A stretch of DNA of 24,683 nucleotides from Ignavibacteria bacterium UBA961 (lineage in GTDB: Bacteria; Bacteroidota; Ignavibacteria; Kapaibacteriales; UBA961): positions 1 through 24,683 of the forward strand of contig DBCJ01000045.1 of the NCBI GenBank assembly GCA_002293005.1. The letters are read 5' to 3'. Positions within the stretch are counted from its first letter, which is position 1; each line of letters opens with the position of its first letter. The notes beneath the pieces were generated by a model. That model saw nothing but the letters and a program-made list of their open reading frames with translations. It was not told the origin of the DNA and searched no databases. Of the stretch, positions 7,495 to 17,100 are shown in pieces. Both the position numbers and the translations under genes were made by a program.

Positions 7495-8148
7495 ATGCGA
7501 CGCTCACAAGTTCAAGAGATGATCAGCGCCGGTGAATCCACGACTGTGGAGTTCAAAAGAAAGTTCACAGAACCTGAAAAAATCGCTAAAGAGCTCACCG
7601 CATTTGCAAATACAAAGGGTGGACATTTACTCATCGGCATTGATGATGATAGAAGAATCGTGGGAATCTCAAGCGAAAAAGAAATCATGATTGATGTGGA
7701 AAGGGCTTGTCATTTTTATTGCGATCCACCACTGGTCTATGATTTGTATATCATCCCTTTCGATCGTGTGGACATAGCCATCGTGCATATTCTAAGCAGT
7801 GAACACAAACCACATTTCGTTCGCAATCCTCTAAAACCCGATGAAAGCAAAGTCTATATTCGGCAAGGCGAAGAATCCGTTGCAGCTAGCAAAGAGATGA
7901 TCCGCATTTTACGCGGAATGAGACCGGATGCCAAACCGCTTATGATAAGCATCACTGATAAAGAAAGAAGTTTATTTGATTTCATTGAAAAAAAAGGGCG
8001 CGCAACCGTTCGTGATTTTTCAACTTTGGTCAATATCTCCGATCGTCGTGCTGCAAGACTACTCGTTCGACTAGTAAGAGCCGGAATCTTAAATATTCAT
8101 ACAAATGAACAGTATGATTTTTATACTTTGGTTGAAAGACCAAATTGA
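7495..8148 (+). CDS. AlbA_2 (Schlafen AlbA-like) domain protein with winged-helix tail
   Basis: A 217-residue protein with an N-terminal AlbA_2 domain (PF04326, also called divergent AAA_4), found in predicted transcription regulators and in defence or toxin contexts. Family marks are GESTTVEFKRK (residues 13-23), the core ELTAFANTKGGHLLIGIDDD (33-52) with the invariant F-A-N-T-x-G-G, and VYIRQGEESVAAS further on. The last 65 residues read as a winged-helix domain: DKERSLFDFIEKKGRATVRD, then a VNISDRRAARLLVRLVRAGIL helix-turn-helix. The layout suggests a cytosolic DNA- or RNA-binding regulator, although it is shorter than the classical ATP-dependent helicase-annotated members, which carry an extra C-terminal domain. 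It starts 38 bases after the glycosyltransferase stop and ends 36 bases before the macroglobulin gene. Its target is unknown. Confidence 0.8.
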   Translation: MRRSQVQEMISAGESTTVEFKRKFTEPEKIAKELTAFANTKGGHLLIGIDDDRRIVGISSEKEIMIDVERACHFYCDPPLVYDLYIIPFDRVDIAIVHILSSEHKPHFVRNPLKPDESKVYIRQGEESVAASKEMIRILRGMRPDAKPLMISITDKERSLFDFIEKKGRATVRDFSTLVNISDRRAARLLVRLVRAGILNIHTNEQYDFYTLVERPN

Positions 8149-8154
8149 TTCCAC

Positions 8155-8179
8155 GGATTTGTTCAATTTTCGGAAATCC
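8155..8179 (+). other. Hairpin just before the macroglobulin start
   Basis: GGATTT (8155-8160) pairs with AAATCC (8174-8179) across a 13-base loop, ending five bases before the ATG at 8185. It has no following T-run, so it is not a terminator. With no Shine-Dalgarno sequence present, a weak structure here could affect translation start. The arms are short and chance is possible. Confidence 0.2.
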
Positions 8180-8184
8180 CTACA

Positions 8185-11100
8185 ATGATCACAAAGATCA
8201 TCCTCCATATTTTCATCCTGATTCCCTTTCTATCAGTTTCATTATTTGCTCAATCTTTCCAATTGGAATGGGATGCAATCAATAAAGAATTGGATAGCGG
8301 TAAGATTCAATCCGCAAAACCACTTCTTAATGCATTGTTCATAAAAGCAAAATCTCAAAAGCAGATGCCCTCAATGCTGAAATGCATCATTCATTTGGCC
8401 GCGATCTCCGGAAGGTCCAATGAACCCGATGATAAAAGCATCATTCTCACTTTGCAAAATTTTAAAGATAGTATAGATACAAAACCCGAAAAAGCAATCA
8501 TTGACTATTTCATCGCCGAGGGTTTAAGAAATTATTATCACTATACGCTGGAAGACATTAGAAAAAGACCTCACCTCAATGCAGATATCAATGATTTCAA
8601 TCAGATGGATAGTTGGCATCAATCGCAATTTCAACAAGCCATAAAAGATAGAATCAAGAGTGCATTACAAGATTCTTTAATTCTTCTTTCTATTCCCGGA
8701 AGAACTTATTCAGAATTACTAAGAGTAAAGGATGGTTCGGAATCGTATCGTCCTACTTTGTTTGACTTGATTGTTTATTCTTCCATCGGCCTTCTTGAAA
8801 AACTTGATCAAGATGTGGAAAGAGGATATAGACCAATCATTTCGGATGCGAGAGTGATGCAATCTGCATCGATATTCTTACAGTCATCAGCCAATGATCT
8901 CAAAGGATATGACTTGGAATTCGGCATGATTCGCGATAGAATCTCACTCTATCAATCACTGATGCGCAATCATACAAAAGACAAAGATCAATCGGCATTC
9001 ATAGATGCCAATATTCAACGATTGATAGGACTTTTTCCCACTCTTTCTATAGATGCAAAAGACTCTCTTCTCATAAATGCCCTCATTGATATTGGCAATA
9101 ATCCATCACGTCATCCGGGTCAAGCCAATGCAATGATGGAAGCAGTTCTGCATTGCATCAATACCGATCAGCCGGGAAAAGCATATGAAATATGCAATCG
9201 CATCATCGAACAATTTCCAAATACAAATTCCGCAGAGCAAAGCAAGATTCAACAAGGCAAGATTCGTAATAAATCATTGAATATTACTGTTCAGCAATAT
9301 ATACTGCCGGGAAAACCATTCATTTTTAGAAGTGAATATGCCAATATTGATAAATTTTATTGTCGCATTTATAAGCTCAGTGAAGAAGTAGAAAAAAAGA
9401 TAAAAAAACGGAGATATAGAGATTCATATCTTGATAAATCAGGCATCAAACTTTTGATTGACATGCAACCGATCCAGGCATGGAAACAGGAATTTCCCAA
9501 GAATGAAGATTATCGTCCACATAGTATCTGGAAGAAAGCACCTGCACTGAACAAAGGTCGATATATCATGCTCATGAGCAATTCACCGATATTTGATATG
9601 TCCGGTGACAATGTGATAGTGCATGCAGAATTCACCGTAACTCCAATCATGAGCTTAATGCAAAAAGAAGCTGGTGGAAATATGTTGATGCATGTACTCG
9701 ATGCAGAAAAAGGAAATCCTGTACGAGCAACAGTTCAGATTATGGAAAGCACATATGATCAAGATGAGAATGCATATTCTGATATCATTTCCGATAGTTT
9801 CATAAATAATGCTGATGGTATTCTGACCATCCCACCAATTGCGAATGAGAATTATATTCGCGAACGCTATTTCCGCATTATATCTGCACTTGATACACTC
9901 ATCATAAGACATCCAGTGAATAGATTTCCAACTGGAGAATTTCAATCAAATGAGCGTTTGCAATTATTTACTGATAGACAAATATATCGTCCCGGTCAAA
10001 CAGTACAATTCAAAGGAATTGCATTTACGCATGGTGCCATAGACTCAGCTTCAGTGCTTCGTAATAAAGATATCATTGTACGATTTGTGGATGCAAGATC
10101 AAAGGTATTGGATTCATTACGATTGACAACTTCTGAATTTGGTTCATGTTCTTCTTCATTTACCATACCTGAGGAAATAGTATCAGGTTTTTGTTCGATT
10201 CAAAGCGATCTCGGTTCTGTTTCATTTCGCGTCGAAGAATATAAAAGACCAAGTTTTGAGATTACTTTCCCCAAATCAGACATTGCATATACAATCGGTG
10301 ATCGTATTTCCGTGAATGGCATCGCAAAAAGCTATGCGGGGAGCAATCTATCAGGTGCCACATTCAAATATACAATCTCACGAATCACAAGTTTTCCATG
10401 TTGGTTCAGACATTGGATTCCAAGACCCGGATCTCGTGACAGAGAAATTGCCCATGGCACAGGTATTGTTGACATAAACGGAAATTTTGCAATCAGCTTC
10501 GAAGCAATCAAAGATCCGATGCTCAATCCACTTGATGCACCTTTGTATTCCTATAAAGTGAATGTGGACATCATTGCAGGAAATGGAGAATTACAACAAG
10601 CAGAAACCATCATTGATGTCGGCACATTGAAAGCAGTCTATGCATTCAAACATAAAGAGATCTATTCCACAAAAGAATTATCAGAAATCACACTTTCCTG
10701 TACATTGAATTCCGGAAAACCGGCTAAAGGAATGCGTGGGAAAGTCATTGTAGAAACTCTTGAAAAAAGCAAGCAATTGAAATTACCCATGCCATTTGAA
10801 TTTGGTGATATGGAGGGTCTTTCAGATAAGGACAAAGAATTACTCTTTCCAAATGATCAATGCGATGTCAATTCAACACTACTTGCCGGAAAAGCAATTG
10901 CAACTGTCTTTTCAGCTACTCTCGCAAGTGATGATCAGGGATTTATACAACCCATTCTTCCTTCACTGAAACCAGGTACTTATCGCATCCGATTTATTTC
11001 GGACAATGAGAATATTCCTTTTACGCTTGAATCCACTTGGTCTGTGATTGATGCTGAATCGAATTCTATGACTTTGGATGAGCATGTTCTTGTGTATATG

Positions 11101-14076
11101 AAAGACACCAATCTGGAACCGGGGGACACTGCTCAAATAAGCATAGGAACTGCCTGGAAAGATGCTTCAATTCTCATGCAAATTGAATCAAGAGGAAGAA
11201 TCATAAAACAAGAAAGATATACTCTTTCCACTTCTATGAAGCAATTGAATATACCCATCATATCAGAATATCGAGGTGGTATCGCAATTCATGTATCGCT
11301 TGTGAAAAACAATCGCTTAATCACAAAGAGCATGTCAATCATTGTGCCTTGGTCTAATAAACAGATTGCAGTCAAGACAAGAACTTTAAGAGACAAAACA
11401 GCTCCCGGAAAGAAAGAACAAATGACATTTTCCATTGAAGGAGCCAATAAACAGCATGAAGTTTTGGGTATAATCTATGATGCCTCGCTTGATGCATTGG
11501 CTCCAAGACAATTTATGGGTGTATATAATCTTTGGGAGCCGATATATGCTCAAGCACAACCGACAGGATTGACGATAAGTACAATGTTCTCTTCAGCATT
11601 ATTCGGTGATCGCTGGAATGAAGCAGGCAATGGATTTTCTGATATTCGAGAATTTGATGAGTTCAATTTGGATCTATTGCTTGGCGGAATATTTGGTCGC
11701 ACCGAAGTATTGTATTACTCCGATATGGTGATGGCAAAGAACATGATGGAGAGTCCGATGCAATCTCCAAACAGAATGTTGAAAGCTATGGGAAGTAATC
11801 CGATTCAAGATGAAGCTCAGTCTTCCAAACAAATCACGCCTCGCATTGCAATTCAGGAAACAGCATTTTTTGCTTCAGCTTTACAATTCCAAAATGGCGA
11901 TGTAAACATTGAAACCATAATGCCCGATGCACTGACAAGATGGAATATCAGACTTTTTGCACATGGAAAAGACATGAGTTTTGGGTCTTTGGACACATCC
12001 ATCATTTCACAAAAAGAATTCATGATTGCAAGTCATATTCCACGATTCGTGCGAAGTGGCGATACGATGAATCTTCGTTCCACACTCTATGTTCTTGGCT
12101 CAGCATCAAGCATCAAAGGCAAAGCAAAACTTTCTTATTTCATTGATGAAGATTCTCTTTCCATCAAAACCTTGACATCTGATTTCACGGCAAGCACATC
12201 TTCTCCCGGACAAGTCATGTGGAATATTTCCATTCCAAATGGTCGCACTATGACATTTACATTCTCCGGTGAATCCGATTCATTTGAAGATGCGGAGCGA
12301 TATACCATTCCGATTCTTCCAAGTTCGCTTCCGATCACTGACAGATATGCATTGTGGCTTAATCCCGAGGTCAGTTCCAAAAAGTCCATTACATTGGAAA
12401 CTGAAAAAGATATACAATCACTCTCTATTCAAGTTTCTTCCGAACCCTATTGGTATGCACTGGAAGCTCTTCCGGATTTACTTCAAAAATCCTTTGGCTC
12501 GAGTTTGGATCAACTCAACCGCTTACTTGCTTCAATTTTTGCAGAAAAATATATTCTGAGCAATGATGCAATCAGCAAAGTCCTGCGCGATTCATTAATG
12601 AAAGGTAGAATTTCAGGAAATCTGACACATGAGAAAGGTCTTTCAAGCAGTGATATCGGACCTTGGGAATCAGATATGCTCTCGCAAGACAGACAGGCCA
12701 ATAATATTTCCATCTATGCTGAACCCGATAAAATCAAGAGAATCGGTGAACAAGCTTTTGATGAGTTACAAAAAATGCAATCAACATCAGGTGGTTTTCC
12801 ATGGTTTTCGGCAATGTCTGAAAGCCCATATATCACAAAGCAAATCTTGATCGGACTTGGTATCGCCGAATCAATTTCTTTAATCAGAAACACTAATCGT
12901 GATGCACTCTTTTTGATTGATCGAACCATAGAATGGCTTGATGAAACATTCAGAAGAGATATAGAACAATCACTGAAAACTATGATCAAAAATGATACAT
13001 TCAGACTTGCATTCTCCGACATCCATTATTGTTATGCCCGTTCTTTCTTTCTGAAATCTCATCCACTTCCAACAGTTGAGAATATGTCCATCATCATCAA
13101 TTCCCTTTGGAATGAACGCTTGAAACATGGATTGCAAGCAGAAGCAATGATAGCTTTGTTTTTCAATCGAATGGGTGAGAATGAAAAAGCAAAAGCCATG
13201 CTTCGATCACTCAAAGAACGATCAGTGCAAAATGTATACGGTTATCATTGGTCACTCAAATCCAATCTATGGACTGATGCCGATATTGAAACACATGCAC
13301 TCATTCTACAGGCATTTGATGAAATAGACTCAGATAGTGAAGTTCGTTCTGGAATTTTGACATATCTCTTGAAGCAAAAGCAGACGAGAAATTGGGGTAC
13401 GCCATCAGCTACATTGTCAGCCACGATGAGCTTGCTGAATAATGCGGTTTCATGCTCAAATAATTCCATTACTCTCAGCATCGATGGCAATCAAATCAAG
13501 AAAAATACGACCGCATTTCCGGGAATAATGACACATAAGATCAAAGATGCATCCATGGTCAAAAGTATTGAACTGACCACCGAAAAGAAATGTCCGGCCT
13601 GGGGCGGAGTGTATAGACATCGCATCGTTCCATTAAAAGAAGAGTTTTCCGCCGCTGAAGGTGAATTCAGCGTAAAAAGACAATTTCTGAGAAATATCCC
13701 CAAAAAAGGACTCATCCCACTCAAAGATGGCGAACAAATCACTTTAGGGGAGCGAATCATGATTCGCATCAAGATTTCAACCCCAAATACGATGAATTAT
13801 GTGCAAGTACAAGATCTCTTTCCTTCTTGTTTTGATATTATGGCTAATATATCCGAATATCGTCATTATCAAAGTTTTTGGACATATATCATACCTCGAG
13901 ATAAAACCATGAATTTCTTCATTGATTATCTCCCAAAGGGGATATCATACATGGATTATGAAGTGAAAGTTGAAAAGACAGGAACATTTTCCAAAGGCAT
14001 GATCAAAGCATATTCCATCTATGCCCCCGAATATGGTGCTATAAATGGCGGTGGAATGATTGTCTCCAGCCCATAA
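8185..14076 (+). CDS. Alpha-2-macroglobulin-like protein without thioester motif
   Basis: A predicted periplasmic alpha-2-macroglobulin-like protein of 1963 residues, close to the usual length of Bacteroidota members and longer than E. coli YfhM (about 1650). The signal peptide (LHIFILIPFLSVSLFA) is cleaved near residue 22, with no lipobox Cys. Helical repeats fill about 25-350. An MG2-like strand, TDRQIYRPGQTVQFKGIAF, begins near 595. The alpha-2-macroglobulin domain is marked by MPDALTRWNIRLFAHGKD near 1245. The thioester-domain start reads FGSSLDQLNRLL (1437-1448), where active relatives have YGCxEQxxSRLL, so the Cys, Glu and Gln of the thioester are all replaced. GGFPWFSAMSESPYITKQIL (about 1536) and a C-terminal MG10-like end (DLFPSCFDIMA, then FFIDYLPKGISYMDYEVKVE and YAPEYG) confirm the family. 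Related proteins trap foreign proteases; without the thioester a non-covalent or structural role is likelier. tamB follows 51 bases later. Confidence 0.92.
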   Translation: MITKIILHIFILIPFLSVSLFAQSFQLEWDAINKELDSGKIQSAKPLLNALFIKAKSQKQMPSMLKCIIHLAAISGRSNEPDDKSIILTLQNFKDSIDTKPEKAIIDYFIAEGLRNYYHYTLEDIRKRPHLNADINDFNQMDSWHQSQFQQAIKDRIKSALQDSLILLSIPGRTYSELLRVKDGSESYRPTLFDLIVYSSIGLLEKLDQDVERGYRPIISDARVMQSASIFLQSSANDLKGYDLEFGMIRDRISLYQSLMRNHTKDKDQSAFIDANIQRLIGLFPTLSIDAKDSLLINALIDIGNNPSRHPGQANAMMEAVLHCINTDQPGKAYEICNRIIEQFPNTNSAEQSKIQQGKIRNKSLNITVQQYILPGKPFIFRSEYANIDKFYCRIYKLSEEVEKKIKKRRYRDSYLDKSGIKLLIDMQPIQAWKQEFPKNEDYRPHSIWKKAPALNKGRYIMLMSNSPIFDMSGDNVIVHAEFTVTPIMSLMQKEAGGNMLMHVLDAEKGNPVRATVQIMESTYDQDENAYSDIISDSFINNADGILTIPPIANENYIRERYFRIISALDTLIIRHPVNRFPTGEFQSNERLQLFTDRQIYRPGQTVQFKGIAFTHGAIDSASVLRNKDIIVRFVDARSKVLDSLRLTTSEFGSCSSSFTIPEEIVSGFCSIQSDLGSVSFRVEEYKRPSFEITFPKSDIAYTIGDRISVNGIAKSYAGSNLSGATFKYTISRITSFPCWFRHWIPRPGSRDREIAHGTGIVDINGNFAISFEAIKDPMLNPLDAPLYSYKVNVDIIAGNGELQQAETIIDVGTLKAVYAFKHKEIYSTKELSEITLSCTLNSGKPAKGMRGKVIVETLEKSKQLKLPMPFEFGDMEGLSDKDKELLFPNDQCDVNSTLLAGKAIATVFSATLASDDQGFIQPILPSLKPGTYRIRFISDNENIPFTLESTWSVIDAESNSMTLDEHVLVYMKDTNLEPGDTAQISIGTAWKDASILMQIESRGRIIKQERYTLSTSMKQLNIPIISEYRGGIAIHVSLVKNNRLITKSMSIIVPWSNKQIAVKTRTLRDKTAPGKKEQMTFSIEGANKQHEVLGIIYDASLDALAPRQFMGVYNLWEPIYAQAQPTGLTISTMFSSALFGDRWNEAGNGFSDIREFDEFNLDLLLGGIFGRTEVLYYSDMVMAKNMMESPMQSPNRMLKAMGSNPIQDEAQSSKQITPRIAIQETAFFASALQFQNGDVNIETIMPDALTRWNIRLFAHGKDMSFGSLDTSIISQKEFMIASHIPRFVRSGDTMNLRSTLYVLGSASSIKGKAKLSYFIDEDSLSIKTLTSDFTASTSSPGQVMWNISIPNGRTMTFTFSGESDSFEDAERYTIPILPSSLPITDRYALWLNPEVSSKKSITLETEKDIQSLSIQVSSEPYWYALEALPDLLQKSFGSSLDQLNRLLASIFAEKYILSNDAISKVLRDSLMKGRISGNLTHEKGLSSSDIGPWESDMLSQDRQANNISIYAEPDKIKRIGEQAFDELQKMQSTSGGFPWFSAMSESPYITKQILIGLGIAESISLIRNTNRDALFLIDRTIEWLDETFRRDIEQSLKTMIKNDTFRLAFSDIHYCYARSFFLKSHPLPTVENMSIIINSLWNERLKHGLQAEAMIALFFNRMGENEKAKAMLRSLKERSVQNVYGYHWSLKSNLWTDADIETHALILQAFDEIDSDSEVRSGILTYLLKQKQTRNWGTPSATLSATMSLLNNAVSCSNNSITLSIDGNQIKKNTTAFPGIMTHKIKDASMVKSIELTTEKKCPAWGGVYRHRIVPLKEEFSAAEGEFSVKRQFLRNIPKKGLIPLKDGEQITLGERIMIRIKISTPNTMNYVQVQDLFPSCFDIMANISEYRHYQSFWTYIIPRDKTMNFFIDYLPKGISYMDYEVKVEKTGTFSKGMIKAYSIYAPEYGAINGGGMIVSSP

Positions 14077-14103
14077 AATGCCCTGAAATGCTTCGGACAA
14101 GTC

Positions 14104-14124
14104 GCAAAAAATCACCATTTTTGC
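14104..14124 (+). other. Hairpin just before the tamB start
   Basis: GCAAAAA (14104-14110) pairs perfectly with TTTTTGC (14118-14124) across a seven-base loop, ending three bases before the ATG at 14128. It is too AT-rich and lacks a further T-run for a convincing terminator. It resembles the structure before the macroglobulin gene in position, so a role in translation start is possible but unproven. Confidence 0.22.
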
Positions 14125-14127
14125 AGT

Positions 14128-17100
14128 ATGGATCAATCCGAGCAAACCATAGAATCCAAGCCGATTGTGGCCGATAAACCGAGTATTGCAATCCGCATTT
14201 CTCGTTTTGTCGGACAAATGATCTCCGGGCTCTTTCTCCTTCTCATTTTGGGAGTGCTTGGAGCATATGTATTTGTTCAGACAGATGTCTTCCGCGAATG
14301 GCTTAGACCCGTATTGATCGAACAGATCAATAAGCAAATCAAGGGGAAGGTACATTTCACAGATATGAGAATTGATATTTTTCGTGGAATCATCCTTCAT
14401 GACATATCATTGATCGCCGCCGGTGACACCGTCTTACAGGCGGGCGATCTCTCGGTTTCCTATACTCTTGAGGCATTGCTCAATCGATCCATCAGCGTGA
14501 GTACCCTATCACTCGATCACCCTAGAATCAAAATACTCCGTTCAAAAGACGGCACCTGGAATGTGGAGCATATCCTGTTTCCCGTACCTGAAGACCCCAA
14601 TAAACCTCCTTTCGATTGGCAGATTACACTTGAAAACCTTGAAATCTGCGGTGGTTCCATTCGGGTTTTTGACTCTTTGTCCACACAATCACCAAGAGTG
14701 TTCAATGCAGGTGATTTGGCTTTGCAAGATGTAAACCTCATTCTGTCAGGCAAAGCATATCCGGGTATTCATAGATATGACATTAACATTGCATCTCTTT
14801 CCGGAACAGATCTTAAAAGTGGCTTTACGCTGAATGATGCCTCACTCAATGCATTGCATCAACAGTCCGGAATCATCATAGATAGATTGAACATAATTAC
14901 ACCAAACACCAAGCTTCGATTATCAGGCAGAGCTGATGGACTGGATGTATTTGATTCCCTGTTCACAGAAAGATTCCCAAAAACTCCCATATCGATTGCA
15001 CTTATTTCGGAACGATTTGATTCCGATGATTTACGAATATTCTTTCCTGATGTCGGAATATTTGGGGTTTATGATATCGATCTTGAGGTCGATGGAACAT
15101 TTCGTGAGATCAATGTTGCCAATCTGGATATTGGTACAAGACAATCTCGTTTGAGAGTTTCAGGATTACTCAAAGATGTTGGTGATGCAAAGAAGTTCTT
15201 TTTCAATGCAGAGGCGATGGGACAAGCAAGCATTGATTACGATATGCTTTTAAAGCAAATTCCCGTTCTCGGATTGCCGCCATTGCCTTTCTTGGGCAAT
15301 GTGACATTTGAATCTTTGCTCGTGAAAGGAAAACCTTCCGATTCCTTGCATATACAACTTGATGCGAATACTAAATCGGGTGCATTGAATGGATTTGCAA
15401 ATCTCACTTTTCGAAATCCGGAACTCGGTTATGTGAGTGATATGCAATTCACCAATCTCAATCCCGGTGCGATCATTCAAGATGAGAGTTTGAATGGCAA
15501 TGTGAACATGCATTTGAACATTGCAGGAAAAGGAACGACTTTGCCCACACTTGATGCCGCAATTCGCATTGAAGCAGGACCATCTCGATTGGGTGAATAT
15601 GCCATATCTTCCATGCTATTTGATGGCCATGCATCAGAAGCAGGATTACTGATGATTGATACGGCAAATATCATTCTCAAAGAAGCAGTTCGTGGAATGG
15701 ACGAATTCGAAAATGAACTACGATCAGCATTCCGATTGTCCGGAATGATTGATGCAAGACCTGCAAATCCCCTCTTCGATATTGAAGCAGAATGTGAGAA
15801 CCTTTCCCCGGCCGAACTTTTTCGTACAAAAAAACTTCCGACACATTTTGATGGCTCCATCACGATGGTCATGCGCGGAATGCATTTGGACAGTTTGGAA
15901 GGCGATATGCACATGCATGCCCGACAACTCATTTTCAATGATAGAACCGTTCGTCCGCAAAATGTTGATGTGAGTATACGCAGAGAAAGTCCGAAAAGAA
16001 GACATGTCACTATACAATCGCCCATGTACTCCATTCAGGCGGACGGAGAATATACATTCATATCACTCATCACTGCAATTGATCATACAGTCAGCAGCGT
16101 AATTCTCGAAGGAGAAAAGAAATATAAGGGTATGTCAGGTCTTGATTTGAGCGATCACCCACTCATGCCGGTGATGGATTCTTCAATTCTTGATGTTAAT
16201 ATTCGCATCAATGCCCGCGATTTGGCTCCAGTGAATTTATTCATGGATGGAATCAATGCGACAGGCGAAGTGAAGATGAGTCTTGGGATAAAGTCAGATA
16301 AGAATGCAACGATATTTACAATTGATTCACTTCATGCTTTGAATGGTCATATTTTCGGACCCGACAATGACGGAGCCAGTTCTCCATTTTTGATGAAAGG
16401 CATCATCAAAACAGAACCCGGAAATCAGGGTCGAAGAATATTGAGTGAATTGACAGTATCCGCAATTGCTGAAGATTGGCTAACTATCAATACACTCACA
16501 CTGAAAAAACCTGCATTATATTTTTCATTGAAACACACAGATTTTAATGGCACATTTTCGGGTTCCATCGGTGATGATATCTATGCTGATATTTCGACGA
16601 GTGCAATATTCACAGACACTTCATTCACATATGATGCAAATAACTGTGATATCACATATGGCAATCTAACTTGGAATAATGAAGGGACATTGAAAGGGAA
16701 ATTTTCAGGAAGTGGGATATACTTTGACAATGTTAGATTCAATAGAGTCGGAGCAGAATCAATCAATGCTACAGGCATGATTTCAGAAAAGACATTCAGA
16801 AACATGAATATAGCATTGACCAATTTTCCTTTGAAAGATGTAAAGAAATTGCCATTCCTTCCTGAAGACATTCGAGAGGTACTTTCAACATTGCGTGGGA
16901 ATGCTAGAACAACGATCATAACAGCAGAAGGTTCTTTCCGTAATCCACAATTCTCCTGCATTGGAGCAATAGACAGTATTTTTTACAATGATGTCGCTGT
17001 TGGTAATCAACAATTCACGCTCAATCATGTGGACTCAATGATCACAGGTTCGGTTGATGTGACAGATCTTCGTAATGCAGGTGTAAAAACTCTCACAATC

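Noticed and set aside
7495..8148. Phage-defence island built on the AlbA_2 protein
   Set aside because: Its neighbours are ordinary envelope genes; no nuclease, methylase, toxin, integrase or base-composition shift is seen.
8155..8179. Intrinsic terminator between the AlbA_2 and macroglobulin genes
   Set aside because: The stem is only six pairs with a large loop and no T-run follows.
15477..16034. A 185-codon antisense open frame inside tamB
   Set aside because: Its residues are rich in Ser, Cys, Met and Arg as expected from reading the tamB codons backwards; the + strand TamB frame is continuous and well supported.
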